From Eledone cirrhosa (taxonomy: Eukaryota; Mollusca; Cephalopoda; Octopoda; Eledonidae), in NCBI GenBank assembly GCA_964016885.1, contig OZ024759.1, positions 9,277,331 to 9,341,330 on the forward strand: 64,000 bases of DNA, in the 5' to 3' direction. Both the position numbers and the translations under genes were made by a program. The notes beneath the pieces were generated by a model that was given only the letters and a program-made list of their open reading frames with translations, searched no databases and was not told where the DNA came from. Positions 1 to 10,870 of this stretch are shown piece after piece. Numbering within the stretch: position 1 is the first letter of the stretch; every line of letters starts with the position of its first letter.

Positions 1-279
1 TAACACAGTCTTCGATCAATTTCTATGTATTATATATTGTCAATTACAATTTTATTTGATGTATCATATCTACATGTATATATACCTGCATATAATATCA
101 ATATACACACTACACATGCTAGCAGAAAACCACCCGAGGGGTGGTTTTTCTGCTAGCATGAATTTAAGGGGAGAAAATTTTACTGGCATTTACCATGGAC
201 CAAGAAATTAGGTTTTGAGATGAGCACTCTAAGGTTTCTCTGGTTTATAAGCACAGCTCTTTGTGAAATATCAACAGAT
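1..279. repeat. AT-rich intron with a hairpin repeat at 115-160
   Basis: This is the left end of the window and holds no exon. Positions 115-160 form an almost perfect inverted repeat: the arm CATGCTAGCAGAAAACCACC is followed by a 3-base loop and its complement. The same hairpin and its AT-rich left flank recur, more diverged, at 3665-3770, so this is a small dispersed element. The rest is AT-rich sequence without recognisable content. Confidence 0.6.
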
Positions 280-1160
280 TTAACCCTTTAGCATTTACAT
301 TACTCTATATTCACTATTATATTTTTGTGATAAAAGCTTTCCCACATAATATTAAATCTATGAGATTTTGATATTATTTTTTTTTAACAGTACCTTAACA
401 TCAGTATGAGTGGCTGGTTACATTTGGTTTGAACAGAAAGAGGTGAGAAAATTCAAACCAGCCAAAACTGGCCAGAATTCTCTACCTCTTTCTGTTGAAA
501 CTGGCTGTAACTGGTCACTCAAACTGATGTTATGGTATTGTTCTCAAAATAAATACTTTCAAAATCTTATAGATTCGATATTATGTGAGGTAAAGCCTTT
601 ACTGTGACAATACAATAGTATATATAGAGTAATGTAAATGTTATGTGAGATATTATGTGAGATAAAGTCTTTACTGTGAAAATACAATAGTATATATAGA
701 GTAATGTAAATGTTATGTGAGATATTATGTGAGGTAAAGCCTTTACTGTGAAAATACAATAGTATATATAGAGTAATGTAAATGTTATGTGAGATATTAT
801 GTGAGGTAAAGCCTTTACTGTGAAAATACAATAGTATATATAGAGTAATGTAAATGTTATGTGCGATATTATGTGAGGTAAAGCCTTTACTGTGAAAATA
901 CAATAGTATATATAGAGTAATGTAAATGTTATGTGAGATATTATGTGAGGTAAAGCCTTTACTATGAAAATACAATAGTATATATAGAGTAATGTAAATA
1001 TTATGTGAGATATTATGTGAGGTAAAGCCTTTACTGTGAAAATACAATAGTATATATAGAGTAATGTAAATGTTATGTGAGATATTATGTGAGGTAAATC
1101 CTTTACTGTGAAAATACAATAGTATATATAGAGTAATGTAAATGCTAAAGGATTAGGAGT
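280..1160. mobile_element. piggyBac-like MITE, inverted dimer with internal 72-bp array
   Basis: The element begins with TTAACCCTTTAGCAT at 280 and ends with the inverse ATGCTAAAGGATTAG near 1158, where the flanking TTAA has decayed. The left part (280 to about 453) reads in the forward direction. It fuses head-to-head to a second copy in reverse orientation (about 453-1160), so both outer ends are the same terminus. The reverse copy carries about seven tandem copies of a 72-bp internal unit (about 586-1140). TTAA target sites and CCCTTT termini are typical of piggyBac-type elements. No transposase remains. Sister copies lie at 4115-4459, 27029-27530, 32524-32719 and 52861-54950. Confidence 0.7.
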
Positions 1161-1183
1161 GAAATGAGAAAATGACAACTCAC

Positions 1184-1275
1184 CGAAAGTGTTGGGATTG
1201 AAGGCCACAATGATGAGTAGCATATTCCATGCCTTCCAGTACAGTGCAGATATGGCCAGTGTAGGGGGAGTATAT
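1184..1275 (-). CDS. INTS1: INTS1 coding exon (last one visible)
   Basis: The minus-strand exon lies between an acceptor CTCTCTCCAG (AG at 1277-1276) and a donor GTGAGT (1183-1178). It encodes G-YTPPTLAIS...LYWKAWNMLL...FNPNTFG, matching the INTS1 block that follows the HPENI segment. It starts with one base completing the glycine codon begun in exon 2600-2696 and ends with one base of the next codon. The following exon is left of the window. Confidence 0.92.
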
Positions 1276-1332
1276 CTGGAGAGAGAGTAGTAGTGAGAAG
1301 GGGGAGGGAAGAATGTTAGAGAACATATATAT

Positions 1333-1781
1333 ATCATCATCATCATCATCATCATCACCGTTCTACGTCCGTTCTTCCACGCTAGCATGGGTTAGATGGA
1401 TTGTCCTGTTGTGGGCAGTGTCCGGTCAGCTGACGGACACTGCCCACAACAGGGAACTGATTCTGGCTTGATTTCTACAGCTGGGTGCCCTTCCTAACAC
1501 CAACCTCATTTACAGTGAGTGCTGGGTGCTTTTTTGCCGTGGCGCCTACACGTCCACTTTACAGTGTGGGTTGGGTGCTTTTTTGCCGTGGCACCTCCAC
1601 GACCACTTTGCAGTGGAATGATAGGGACTCCAGTCCCTATCATCTCATTTCTACAGCTGAGTAAACTGGAGCAATGTGAAATAAAGTGTCTTGCTCAAGG
1701 AAACAACATATCACCCGGTCTGAGAATTGAACTCACAACCTTTCGATTGCAAGGCTAATGCTCTAACCACTAAGCCATGTG
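1333..1781 (-). mobile_element. tRNA-derived SINE (family B) with LINE-like 3' tail
   Basis: Read on the minus strand, the element starts with a tRNA-like head near 1781. The head has an A-box-like TGGCTTAGTGGTTAGAG and a B-box-like GTTCAATTCTC. A body of about 100 bp follows, then a 3' region with the phrase GGAAGGGCATCCAGCTGTAG, ending in an (ATG)n run near 1333. The 3' region is shared with the LINE ends at 15751-16400 and 1866-2437. A palindromic phrase, ACTGCCCACAACAGG beside its complement near 1410-1460, marks a local inversion in this copy. Confidence 0.8.
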
Positions 1782-1865
1782 TATATATATAAATATATAT
1801 ACACACACACACACACATATATATACACGTAAACATAAATATATTTATGTATATACATACACATA
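1782..1865. repeat. AT/AC microsatellite
   Basis: Mixed (TA)n, (CA)n and TATG runs fill the gap between two retroelement insertions. Confidence 0.9.
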
Positions 1866-2437
1866 TCATCATCATCATCATCATCGTTTAACGTCTATCT
1901 TCCATGCTAGCATGGGTTTAGATGGGAATTGTCCCACGTGAGGAAAGATTGGTTGTCTTGCTCGCATAGGACTGTCTGGTGGGTTTTCTACAGCTGGATG
2001 CCCTTCCTAACACCAACCATGTTTACAGTGTGGACAGGGAGCTTTTTACCGTGTTACCTACACGGCCACATTACAGCGTGGACTGTGTGTTTTTTTGTTG
2101 TGACACCTACATGACCTCATTTATTTAGGACTGGATGTTGTGGCGCCAACATAACTTTAGGTGTAGATGGGGGTGGGGGTAAGGGTAGTGGGATGGGGGT
2201 GTATTTTTGGTTAGGAGGTGTCTACTGACTGTATGTTTCGCTTTGTACTTATGCAAGGCATGTCTTCTGTATTACTGCGTAGTGCCAAAGATCTCGGTTC
2301 AGTGACATTGTCTTGGAGAGGTGAAAGTGTGTGAGGTCGGAATTTATCAGATCATCCCAGGTTTTTCTGGGTCTACCTACTCCGTAGCTTCGATCTATTT
2401 TGATCGCCCTGCACTTTTTTATACAGCTGTCGTCTTT
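1866..2437 (-). mobile_element. LINE 3' end (reverse transcriptase C-terminus plus 3' UTR)
   Basis: On the minus strand, about 2434-2276 encodes a degraded reverse-transcriptase C-terminus of the form DDSCIKKCRAIK...GVGRPRKTWDDLI...LSKTMS.NRDLW. It is followed by a 3' UTR holding the GGAAGGGCATCCAGCTGTAG phrase and an (ATG)n tail near 1866. The same end occurs at 15751-16400 and 16443-17038. The element is 5'-truncated, as is usual for LINEs. Confidence 0.8.
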
Positions 2438-2599
2438 ATATATACATTAATATAAATGTATATGTATATACATACTTATATATATACACACACACATACA
2501 TATATATACACACACACACATAGACACACTAAATTTGACATTCTTTATGAAAGAATATATATGAGTGAAAGAAGTGTAAAAGTGGAAAGTCTGGCTCAC
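2438..2599. repeat. AT/CA microsatellite and short unique intron
   Basis: TATA and (CA)n runs (about 2440-2525) are followed by about 70 bp of unremarkable intron leading to the splice donor at 2599-2594. Confidence 0.8.
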
Positions 2600-2696
2600 C
2601 CCTTTGGTAAAACAATGTTCTCAGGGTGGCGGTAGGCACACAGGTTCATGAGGGCATCAACAAACTCTAGACGAGACACCCGCAGTACTTCAACAC
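2600..2696 (-). CDS. INTS1: INTS1 coding exon
   Basis: The exon is bounded by acceptor CACCTTTCAG (AG at 2698-2697) and donor GTGAGC. It encodes (G)VEVLRVSRLEF...NLCAYRHPENIVLPKG, the INTS1 segment containing the conserved HPENI motif. Phases join cleanly to exon 7622-7779 upstream and 1184-1275 downstream. It is one of the few exons here with no large array in its immediate flanks. Confidence 0.92.
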
Positions 2697-3179
2697 CTGA
2701 AAGGTGAAAAAAAGAGAAAGAAAACAAAAAGTTGTTGGAATAGCATTAGAACAGAAATAAAGAAAACTTTTTTTTTTTAAACTCATTTGTATAAAAATTT
2801 AATAAATGGCTACAGAACGAAAACACAAACAAATATAATATATACAAAGGAAAGGGAAAGGAAAAAAAGAAAGAGAAAAAAACACACAAGCACGTAATAC
2901 CCACATCTTAGACCACATAGGCTGGATAATGTAGTTAGCTGACAGAACACGGTATTTTAGGATTTTGTTCCGTTCAGCTGTGGATGCTGTAGGTCTCGCC
3001 CTTACCACAGCATCCAAGATGTGGGAAGAAGCACATCCCAGGTAAGGCACTTGCCTCTTGACCAGGAGCACAGAGTAAGACCGTCAAGTCTGGACAATTC
3101 TGGACAACCCAGACGGTTCCAAAAGTGCAAGCATTGCAAAAGCTGATGCAGTAAAGCGCCAGCCTCAGAGTTCAGTAAT
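2697..3179. other. Intron sequence, nothing recognised
   Basis: An A-rich stretch (about 2700-2900) is followed by unique-looking sequence to about 3180. The latter may be an older, unrecognised part of the LINE copy that becomes readable from 3180. No splice-site-bounded exon was found. Confidence 0.5.
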
Positions 3180-3655
3180 CGCTGTCTTCCCGGTATTCCT
3201 GCCAACTCTTACCGAGGATCATGAATCTTGAGTAATGACCAAAAGAATACAATTGCAAATAACAGTGGCAGAAATGGGATTCCTCCGAAGGGTCTTTGGA
3301 GTAACGTTACTCGATAAAGTGCATAACTCAGAGACCAGAGAGTCACTCCTGGTAGAGCCGCTACTTCTCCGAATTGAGAGATCACAACTCCGATATTATG
3401 AGCATGTGGTTAGAATGTCTCAGTAAAGAATCACTGGATACATTTTACAGGCAAAACCAACCGGCAAGGGACCCAGAGGCAGACCCTAAGCAAGATAGTT
3501 GGATAACATCCATGAGCTTGGCTGGTCACACTTTGGAATCCAGCTGGATCAGTTCGAGATGTTTGTTACTGACAGACTCGCTGGAAGGAGTGTTTGAGAA
3601 GGACTCTGTCCCCACGACCCTCTCAGAAATAAGTGGGCGAAGAAGATATCGTCAA
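3180..3655 (+). mobile_element. LINE reverse-transcriptase C-terminal remnant
   Basis: In plus frames with stops and frameshifts, this encodes a LINE pol tail: ...LTEDHES(stop)VMTKR...AEMGFLRRVFGVTLLDK, then RIERSQLRYYEHVVRMSQ, then a GKGPRGRP block and a terminal RNKWAKK-like phrase. This is the end of a non-LTR retrotransposon polyprotein common in molluscs. It is of a different type from the ATG-tailed LINE ends nearby. A remnant of the same terminal phrase occurs at 63830-63880. Confidence 0.75.
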
Positions 3656-3664
3656 TTTACTTTT

Positions 3665-3770
3665 CAATTTACATATATCTATATGCATATATATTTGCAT
3701 ATAATATCAATATGCACCCTACATATGCTAGCAGAAAAACGCCTGGTGGACGGTTTTTCTACTAGTATAT
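3665..3770. repeat. Second copy of the TGCTAGCAGAAAAA hairpin repeat
   Basis: The inverted repeat at 3722-3770 (arm ATGCTAGCAGAAAAACG) and its AT-rich left flank match 60-160. Confidence 0.6.
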
Positions 3771-3774
3771 ATAA

Positions 3775-3998
3775 TGTTGGTACCACAAAACATCCAGCCC
3801 ACATTGTACAGTGGTTGTGTAAAAGACACAGCACTGTCTATGAGGTTGGATGTAGTTGGCACTAGGAAGGGCATCCAGCCAGAAACAGTCTTATGTGAGT
3901 GGGACATGTCACCCGACTCAACTTGCTTCTAAATGGGACAAACCCGTCTAACCCATGCTAGCGTAAAAGATAGACCTTAAACAATGATGATAATGATG
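3775..3998 (+). mobile_element. LINE/SINE 3' tail fragment
   Basis: Contains AGGAAGGGCATCCAGCC, then GTCTAACCCATGCTAGCG and an ATGATGATAATGATG tail. These are the 3' UTR hallmarks of the ATG-tailed LINE. No head or coding part remains. Confidence 0.7.
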
Positions 3999-4114
3999 AA
4001 GTTGGTGTTTGGAACAAATTTTTTTACATATAATCATGATGGAAGGAGTTTTTGATAATTTGGACAAATAGAAAAACAAAGTAATAATTTAAATAAATCC
4101 TTCTACAATCTTCA

Positions 4115-4459
4115 TTAACCCTTTAATGTTCAAACCGGCCAAAACCAACAAGAATTCTCTACCTTTTTCTGTTGAAACTGGCTGTAACCGGTCACTCAAA
4201 CTGATGCTAAGGTATTGTTCTCAAAATAAATTCTTTCAAATTCTCATAGATTCGATATTGTGAGATAAAGCACTTATCATGAAAATACAATAGTATATAT
4301 AGAGTAATGTGAATGTTATGTGAGGTAAAGCCTTTACTGTGAAAATACAACAGTATATATAGAGTAATGTGAATGTTATGTGAGATATTATGTGAGGTAA
4401 AGCCTTTACTGTGAAAATATAATAGTATATATAGAGTAATGTGAATGCTAAAGGATTAA
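4115..4459. mobile_element. piggyBac-like MITE, short copy
   Basis: Flanked by TTAA at 4115-4118 and 4456-4459. Termini are CCCTTTAATGTTCAAA on the left and GAATGCTAAAGG on the right. It has about three copies of the internal 72-bp unit, the smallest number seen here, so it approximates the ancestral form. Confidence 0.75.
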
Positions 4460-4479
4460 GCAACTGAAATCCAATGTAA

Positions 4480-7466
4480 TTTATTGCTGTGGTGAACACC
4501 CCTTTTATTGCTGTGGGGAACACCCCTTTATTGGTGTAGTGAACACCCCTTTATTGCTGTAGTGAATGCCCCTTTATTGCTGTGGGGAACACCCCTTTAT
4601 TGCTGTGGTGAACACCCCTTTATCGGTGTGGGGAACAGTCCTTTATCACTGTGGTGAACACCCCTCTATTGCTGTGGGGAACAGCCCTTTATCACTGTGG
4701 TGAACACCCCTCTATTGCTGTGGGGAACACCCCTTTATCACTGTGGGGAACACCCCTCTATTGCTGTGGGGAACACCCCTCTATTGCTGTGGTGAACACC
4801 CCTTTATTGCTGTGGGGAACACCCCTTTATTGCTGTGGTGAACACCCCTTTATTGCTGTGGGGAACACCCCTCTATTGCTGTGGAGAACACCCCTTTATT
4901 GCTGTGGGGAACACCCCTCTATTGCTGTGGTGAACACCCCTTTATTGCTGTGGGGAACACCCCTTTATTGCTGTGGTGAACACCCCTTTATTGCTGTGGG
5001 GAACACCCCTTTATTGCTGTGGGGAACACCCCTTTATTGCTGTGGGGAACACACCTTTATTGCTGTGGGGAACACCCCTTTATTGCTGTGGGGAACACCC
5101 CTTTATTGCTGTGGGGAACACCCCTTTATTGCTGTGGGGAACACCCCTTTATTGCTGTGGGGAACACCCCTTTATCACTGTGGGGAACACCCCTTTATTG
5201 CTGTGGGGAACACCCCTTTATCACTGTGGTGAACACCCCTTTATTGCTGTGGTGAACACCCCTTTATTGCTGTGGTGAACACCCCTCTATTGCTGTAGGG
5301 AACACCCCTTTATTGCTGTGGGGAACACCCCTTTATCACTGTGGTGAACACCCCTTTATCACTGTGGTGAACACCCCTTTATTGCTGTGGTGAACACCCC
5401 TTTATTGCTGTGGGGAACACCCCTCTATTGCTGTAGGGAACACCCCTTTATTGCTGTGGGGAACACCCCTCTATTGCTGTAGGGAACACCCCTCTATTGC
5501 TGTGGGGAACACCCCTTTATTGCTGTGGGGAACACCCCTTTATTGCTGTGGGGAACACCCCTCTATTGCTGTAGGGAACACCCCACTATCTCTGTGGGGA
5601 ACACCCCTTTATTGCTGTGGTGAACACCCCTCTATTGCTGTGGGGAACACCCCTTTATTGCTGTGGGGAACACCCCTTTATTGCTGTGGTGAGCACCCCT
5701 TTATCGCTGTGGTGAACACCCCTTTATTGCTGTGGAGAACACCCCTCTATTGCTGTAGGGAACACCCCTCTATTGCTGTAGGGAACACCCCACTATCGCT
5801 GTGGGGAACACCCCTTTAATGCTGTGGGGAACACCCCTTTATTGCTGTGGTGAGCACCCCTTTATCGCTGTGGTGAACACCCCTTTATTGCTGTGGTGAA
5901 CACCCCTTTATTGCTGTGGTGAACACCCCTTTATCACTGTGGTGAGCACCCCTCTATTGCTGTGGTGAACACCCCTTTATTGCTGTGGTGAAAGCCCCTT
6001 TATTGCTGTGGGGAACACCCCTCTATTGCTGTGGTGAACACCCCTTTATTGCTGTGGTGAAAGCCCCTTTATTGCTGTGGGGAACACCCCTTTATTGCTG
6101 TAGGGAACACCCCTCTATTGCTGTGGGGAACACCCCTCTATTGCTGTGGTGAACACTCCTTTATTGCTGTGGTGAAAGCCCCTTTATTGCTGTGGGGAAC
6201 ACCCCTCTATTGCTGTGGTGAACACCCCTTTATTGCTGTAGGGAACACCCCTTTATTGCTGTAGGGAACACCCCTCTATTGCTGTGGTGAACACTCCTTT
6301 ATTGCTGTGGTGAACACCCCTTTATTGCTGTGGTGAACACCCCTTTATTGCTGTGGTGAACACCCCTTTATTGCTGTGGGGTACACCCCTTTATTGCTGT
6401 GGTGAACATCCCTCTATTGCTGTGGTGAACACTCCTTTATTGCTGTGGTGAACATCCCTCTATTGCTGTGGTGAACATCCCTCTATTGCTGTGGTGAACA
6501 TTCCTTTATTGCTGTGGTGAACACCCCTTTATTGCTGTGGTGAACACCCCTCTATTGCTGTGGGGAACACCCCTTTATTGCTGTGGGGAACACCCCTTTA
6601 TTGCTGTGGGGTACACCCCTTTATTGCTGTGGTGAACATCCCTCTATTGCTGTGGTGAACACTCCTTTATTGCTGTGGTGAACACCCCTTTATTGCTGTG
6701 GTGAACACCCCTCTATTGCTGTGGTGAACACCCCTCTATTGCTGTGGTGAACACACCCCTCTATTGCTGTGGTGAACACCCTTTTATTGCTGTGGTGAAC
6801 ACCCCTTTATTGCTGTGGTGAACACCCCTTTATTGCTGTGGTGAACATCCCTCTATTGCTGTGGTGAACACTCCTTTATTGCTGTGGTGAACACCCCTTT
6901 ATTGCTGTGGGGAACACCCCTTTATTGCTGTGGTGAACACCCCTTAATTGCTGTGGTGAACACCCCTTTATTGCTGTGGGGAACACCCCTTTATTGCTGT
7001 GGTGAACAACCCTTAATTGCTGTGGTGAACACCCCTCTATTGCTGTGGTGAACACCCCTCTATTGCTGTGGTGAACATCCCTCTATTGCTGTGGTGAACA
7101 CCCCTTTATTGCTGTGGTGAACACCCCTTAATTGCTGTGGGGAACACCCCTTTATTGCTGTGGGGAACACCCCTTTATTGCTGTGGGGAACACCCCTTTA
7201 TTGCTGTGGTGAACACTCCTTTATTGCTGTGGGGAACACCCCTCTATTGCTGTGGGGAACACCCCTCTATTGCTGTGGGGAACACCCCTTTATTGCTGTG
7301 GGGAACACCCCTTTATTGCTGTGGTGAACACCCCTTTATTGCTGTGGGGAACACCCCTTGTTATGGTGAACACCCCTCTATTGCTGTGGGGAACACCCCT
7401 TTATTGCTGTGGGGAACACCCCTTGTTATGGTGAACACCCCTCTATTGCTGTGGGGAACACCGAAC
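4480..7466. repeat. 23-bp satellite array (~3 kb)
   Basis: About 130 copies of a 23-bp unit of the type GTGGGGAACACCCCTTTATT plus GCT. GTGGGG/GTGGTG and CCCTTT/CCCTCT variants are interspersed. Each GTGGGG unit contains GGGG-AACA-CCCC, a tiny self-complementary hairpin. Because 23 is not a multiple of 3, all frames cycle through the same 23-residue phrase. The long open frames are therefore not genes. Confidence 0.95.
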
Positions 7467-7621
7467 ACCCCTTTAGTGTGAAAGAAATGGACTCGACAGA
7501 CTGTGATAAATAAACGGGATACGTTGTGAGTGAGTTTGAAAGTCTGTTACACCTGAGATAAAGTTGTTAGGGTCCCCGAATGGTAGGAAATATAAGGGAG
7601 AAGATTGTAAAAGGGATTTAC
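7467..7621. other. Short unique intron
   Basis: Unique sequence between the 23-bp array and the splice donor GTAAAT (7621-7616). Nothing else was recognised. Confidence 0.7.
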
Positions 7622-7779
7622 CTTCGAGGCGAATCATAGCGGCCCTCTTGATTAACTGGTCAGCTAACTCTACAGCATCGGCTGAACTGAGGGACAGCTC
7701 TCGAGACAAGCCAATCACCAGCACACGCATCAACGTATCTTCTAGGACTGGAACTTCTGATGCAATACGTAGCATTAAA
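7622..7779 (-). CDS. INTS1: INTS1 coding exon
   Basis: Acceptor ATCACTAG (AG at 7781-7780) and donor GTAAAT bound 158 nt. They encode LMLRIASEVPVLEDTLMRVL, VIGLSRELSL and ADAVELADQLIKRAAMIRLEG. The SEVP-LEDTLMR-L-IGLSREL block is a strong INTS1 signature. The polypyrimidine tract of this acceptor is supplied by the GA-rich satellite at 7786-8640, read as CT on the minus strand. Confidence 0.95.
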
Positions 7780-7785
7780 CTAGTG

Positions 7786-8640
7786 ATAGAGAGAGTGAGA
7801 GTGAGAGAGTGAGTGAGAGTGAGTGATGGAGGGAGTGAGAGTGATAGAGTGAGTGAGAGTGATAGAGTGAGTGATAGAGTGATGGAGAGAGTGAGAGTGA
7901 TAGAGAGAGTGAGAGTGATAGAGTGAGTGATAGAGTGATGGAGAGAGTGAGAGTGATAGAGAGAGTGAGAGTGATAGAGTGAGAGTGATAGAGTGAGAGT
8001 GAGTGATGGAGAGAGTGAGTGAGAGTGATGGAGAGAGTGAGAGTGAGTGATGGAGAGAGTGAGAGTGATAGTGAGTGAGAGTGAGTGATGGAGAGAGTGA
8101 GAGTGATAGAGTGAGTGAGTGAGAGTGATAGAGTGAGAGTGAGTGATGGAGAGAGTGAGAGTGATAGAGTGAGTGAGTGAGAGTGATAGAGTGAGAGTGA
8201 GTGATAGTGAGAGTGAGTGATGGAGAGAGTGAGAGTGATAGAGTGAGAGTGATAGAGTGAGAGTGAGTGATGGAGAAAGTGAGAGTGATACAGTGAGAGT
8301 GAGTGATGGAGAGTGATAGAGTGAGAGTGAGTGATGGAGAAAGTGAGAGTGATACAGTGAGAGTGAGTGATGGAGAGTGATAGAGTGAGAGTGAGTGATG
8401 GAGAGAGTGAGTGAGTGATGGAGAGAGAGAGAGTGAGTGATGGAGAGTGATAGAGTGAGTGAGAGTGATAGAGTGAGAGTGAGTGATGGAGAGAGTGAGA
8501 GTGATAGAGAATGAGAGTGAGAGAGAATGAGAGTGAGAGAGAATGAGAGTGAGAGAGAGTGATAGTGAGTGAGAGTGATAGAGTGAGAGTGAGAGATAGA
8601 GAGAGTGAGTGAGTGAGAGAGTGATAGAGAGATAGTGAGT
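7786..8640. repeat. GAGTGAGAGTGATA satellite
   Basis: An irregular purine-rich array of GAGTGA, GATAGA and GATGGA words. On the INTS1 strand it is pyrimidine-rich and abuts the 3' splice site of exon 7622-7779. Confidence 0.95.
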
Positions 8641-9305
8641 GTGTGTGTGTGTATTAGTGTATATATAGATGTGTATGTGTGTATATTAGTGTATATATAG
8701 ATGTGTATGTGTATATTAGTGTATATATAGATGTGTATGTGTGTATATTAGTGTATATATAAATGTGTGTGTGTGTATTAGTGTATATATAGATGTGTAT
8801 GTGTATATTAGTGTATATATAGATGTGTATGTATGTATATTAGTGTATATATAGATGTGTATGTGTGTATATTAGTGTATATTTAGATGTGTATGTGTAT
8901 ATTAGTGTATATATAGATGTGTATGTGTATATTAGTGTATATATAGATGTGTATGTGTGTATAATTGTTTCTACTTTAGGCACAAAGCCAGCAATTACCC
9001 AGTGCATTACTGGTACTTTATTTTATCGACCCCGTAAGGATGAAAGGCAAAGTCAACCTCGGCGGGATTTGAACTCAGATCCCGATAATAGTGTATATAT
9101 ATATAGATGTGTATGTGTGTATAATAGTGTATATATATATATAGATGTGTATGTATATATATTAGTGTATATTAGTGTAAATATATAGATGTGTATGTTT
9201 ATAATAGTGTATATGTGTATGTGTATATATTAGTGTATATATATATATATATATATATATGTGTATGTGTGTATATTAGTGGATATATATAGTGTATGTG
9301 TGTAT
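8641..9305. repeat. TG/TA minisatellite interrupted by a SINE
   Basis: Units of the form GTATATTAGTGTATATATAG plus ATGTGTAT repeat across the region. A SINE fragment at 8968-9092 splits the array. Confidence 0.9.
8968..9092 (-). mobile_element. tRNA-derived SINE (OR-like, family A), fragment
   Basis: On the minus strand it reads GAGTTCAAATCCCGCCGAGG (B-box region), CTTTCATCCTTACGGGGTCG, AAAGTACCAGTAATGCACTG and GCTGGCTTTGTGCC. It lacks the tRNA head and sits inside a minisatellite. Confidence 0.85.
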
Positions 9306-9448
9306 GAATAGAATGGTATATAGATGAATCTCTACGTAAGTCTGGTCAGACTTTGGTGAGGTGTGTATATATATGTATGTATGTATGTTAGTGTATCATC
9401 ATCATCATTGTTTAGCGTCTATTGTCCACGTTAGCATGGGTTAGACGG

Positions 9449-9490
<42 letters not shown>
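9306..9490. repeat. AT repeats with a small LINE-tail piece
   Basis: Contains TATG repeats, a CATCATCATCAT...GTTAGCATGGGTTAGACGG tail fragment (9398-9450, minus orientation) and a long (TA)n run to 9490. Confidence 0.7.
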
Positions 9491-9493
<3 letters not shown>

Positions 9494-9936
9494 AAGGCGT
9501 ATGGCTTAGTGGTTAGAGTATTGGGCTTGCAATCGAAAGGTTGTGAGTTCAATTCTCAGACCGGGTGATGTGTTGTTTCCTTGAGCAAGACACTTTATTT
9601 CACATTGCTCCAGTTTACTCAGCTGTAGAAATGAGATGATAGGGACTGGGGTCCCTATCATTCCACTGCAAAGTGGTCGTGGAGGTGCCACAGCAAAAAA
9701 ACACCCAGCACTCACTGTAAAGTGGACGTGGAGGTGCCACGGCAAAACAGCACCCAGCACTCACTGTAAATGAGGTTGGTGTTAGGAAGGGCATCCAGCT
9801 GTAGAAATCAAGCCAGAATCAGTTCCTGTATGAGCAAGACAAGGTCAGCCGACCGGACACTGCCCACAACAGGACAACCCGTCTAACCCATGCTAGCGTG
9901 GAAGAACGGACGTAAAACAGTGATGATGATGATGAT
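9491..9936 (+). mobile_element. tRNA-derived SINE (family B), full length
   Basis: The head TGGCTTAGTGGTTAGAG...GTTCAATTCTC is followed by CTTGAGCAAGACACTTTATT and ACATTGCTCCAGTTTACTC. Next come an inverted 'tagggactggggtcccta' phrase, then the GAGGTGCCACGGC and GGAAGGGCATCCAGCTGTAG blocks, and a GTAAAACAGTGATGATGATG tail. It is probably the best-preserved family-B copy in the window. Confidence 0.85.
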
Positions 9937-9939
9937 GTA

Positions 9940-10320
9940 AGTGTAGTCTCAACTTATGTCTGGTCAGATTCTGGTGGAGTGTGTATGTCGATGAAGTGAA
10001 TCCCCTGTTCAATCATAGAATGCCACAAACTTACGTATTACATAAGTGGGAGTGATGATGTCGGATTCATAGAAACATATCGGACGTATTGCAGAATATC
10101 GTTTGATCTGTCCAGGTCTGTTGTCTAACCTGATTAGTTCTTTTGTTGTTTTGGTACTGTATGGCTGGGCTTTGCCTGCCGCAATTTTCAATTTGTCAAG
10201 CTATCTAAAAGTATGTTATTACTCAAAGGACCTACCCTTATTGAGTGCTTTGCTACTCATTCCTTATTGTAGGTCGACTTTGTTTGGCCGCAGCCAAAGC
10301 TTCGATTTTACTTAACTTCC
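9940..10320. other. Unassigned segment with an open frame on both strands
   Basis: The minus strand is open from about 10195 to 10009 (LDKLKIAAGKAQPYS...RLDNRPGQIKRYSA...YVIRKFVAF). It is preceded by AG at the left of CTTGAC and contains a perfect GTAAGT at 10045-10040. It does not fit between the two INTS1 exons flanking it, because their phases already join (AC|T). It may be a retroelement remnant or a cryptic exon. I do not recognise the sequence. Confidence 0.35.
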
Positions 10321-10354
10321 ACTTGTATATATATATATATATATTATATATATA

Positions 10355-10870
10355 TCATCATCACCATCATTTTACGTCCGCTTTTCCCTGCTTGCAAGGG
10401 TGGGACGGGTCTTATTCAGCACAGCATCTCTCCACCCGTCACGGTCCTTCTTCATCTCCACCGTGAGCTTCAATGATCTGAGGTCTGCTCTCACCACCTC
10501 CACCCATGTTTTTCGTGGTCTACCTCTACCATGTCTTCCTTCAACTGGCATTTCCTGGCACTTCTTCACCCATCGGTCATCCTCCATGCGCATCACATGT
10601 CCATACCACCTCAGTCTCCTCTCCCGCCGTACACTACATTCTATTCCTCTCAGACACAGTTTCTCTCTCAACACATTTATGCTGGGTCGTTCACGCACAT
10701 TTACACTGCACATCCAACGGAGCATGCTTGCCTCATTTCTCTCCAGCCGTCGCATATCCTCTGCAGTTGCTGCCCATGTCTCACTACCATGCTGCATCGC
10801 GCTCCTCACACAGGCATCATACAACCGGCCTTTCGTACGCAGGGAGAAACCCTTCTTCGTCAACACACAC

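Noticed and set aside
115..160. Perfect hairpin as a transcription terminator
   Set aside because: There is no bacterial context. A second diverged copy at 3722-3770 shows it belongs to a dispersed repeat.
4651..5819. Repeated NTPLLLWGTPLYCCGEHP-like open frames
   Set aside because: These are products of a 23-bp satellite in all frames, with no gene signals.
9491..9625. Possible tRNA genes at SINE heads (also 26177, 55032 and others)
   Set aside because: A/B-box-like words are present, but the cloverleaf is degraded and each is fused to a SINE body.
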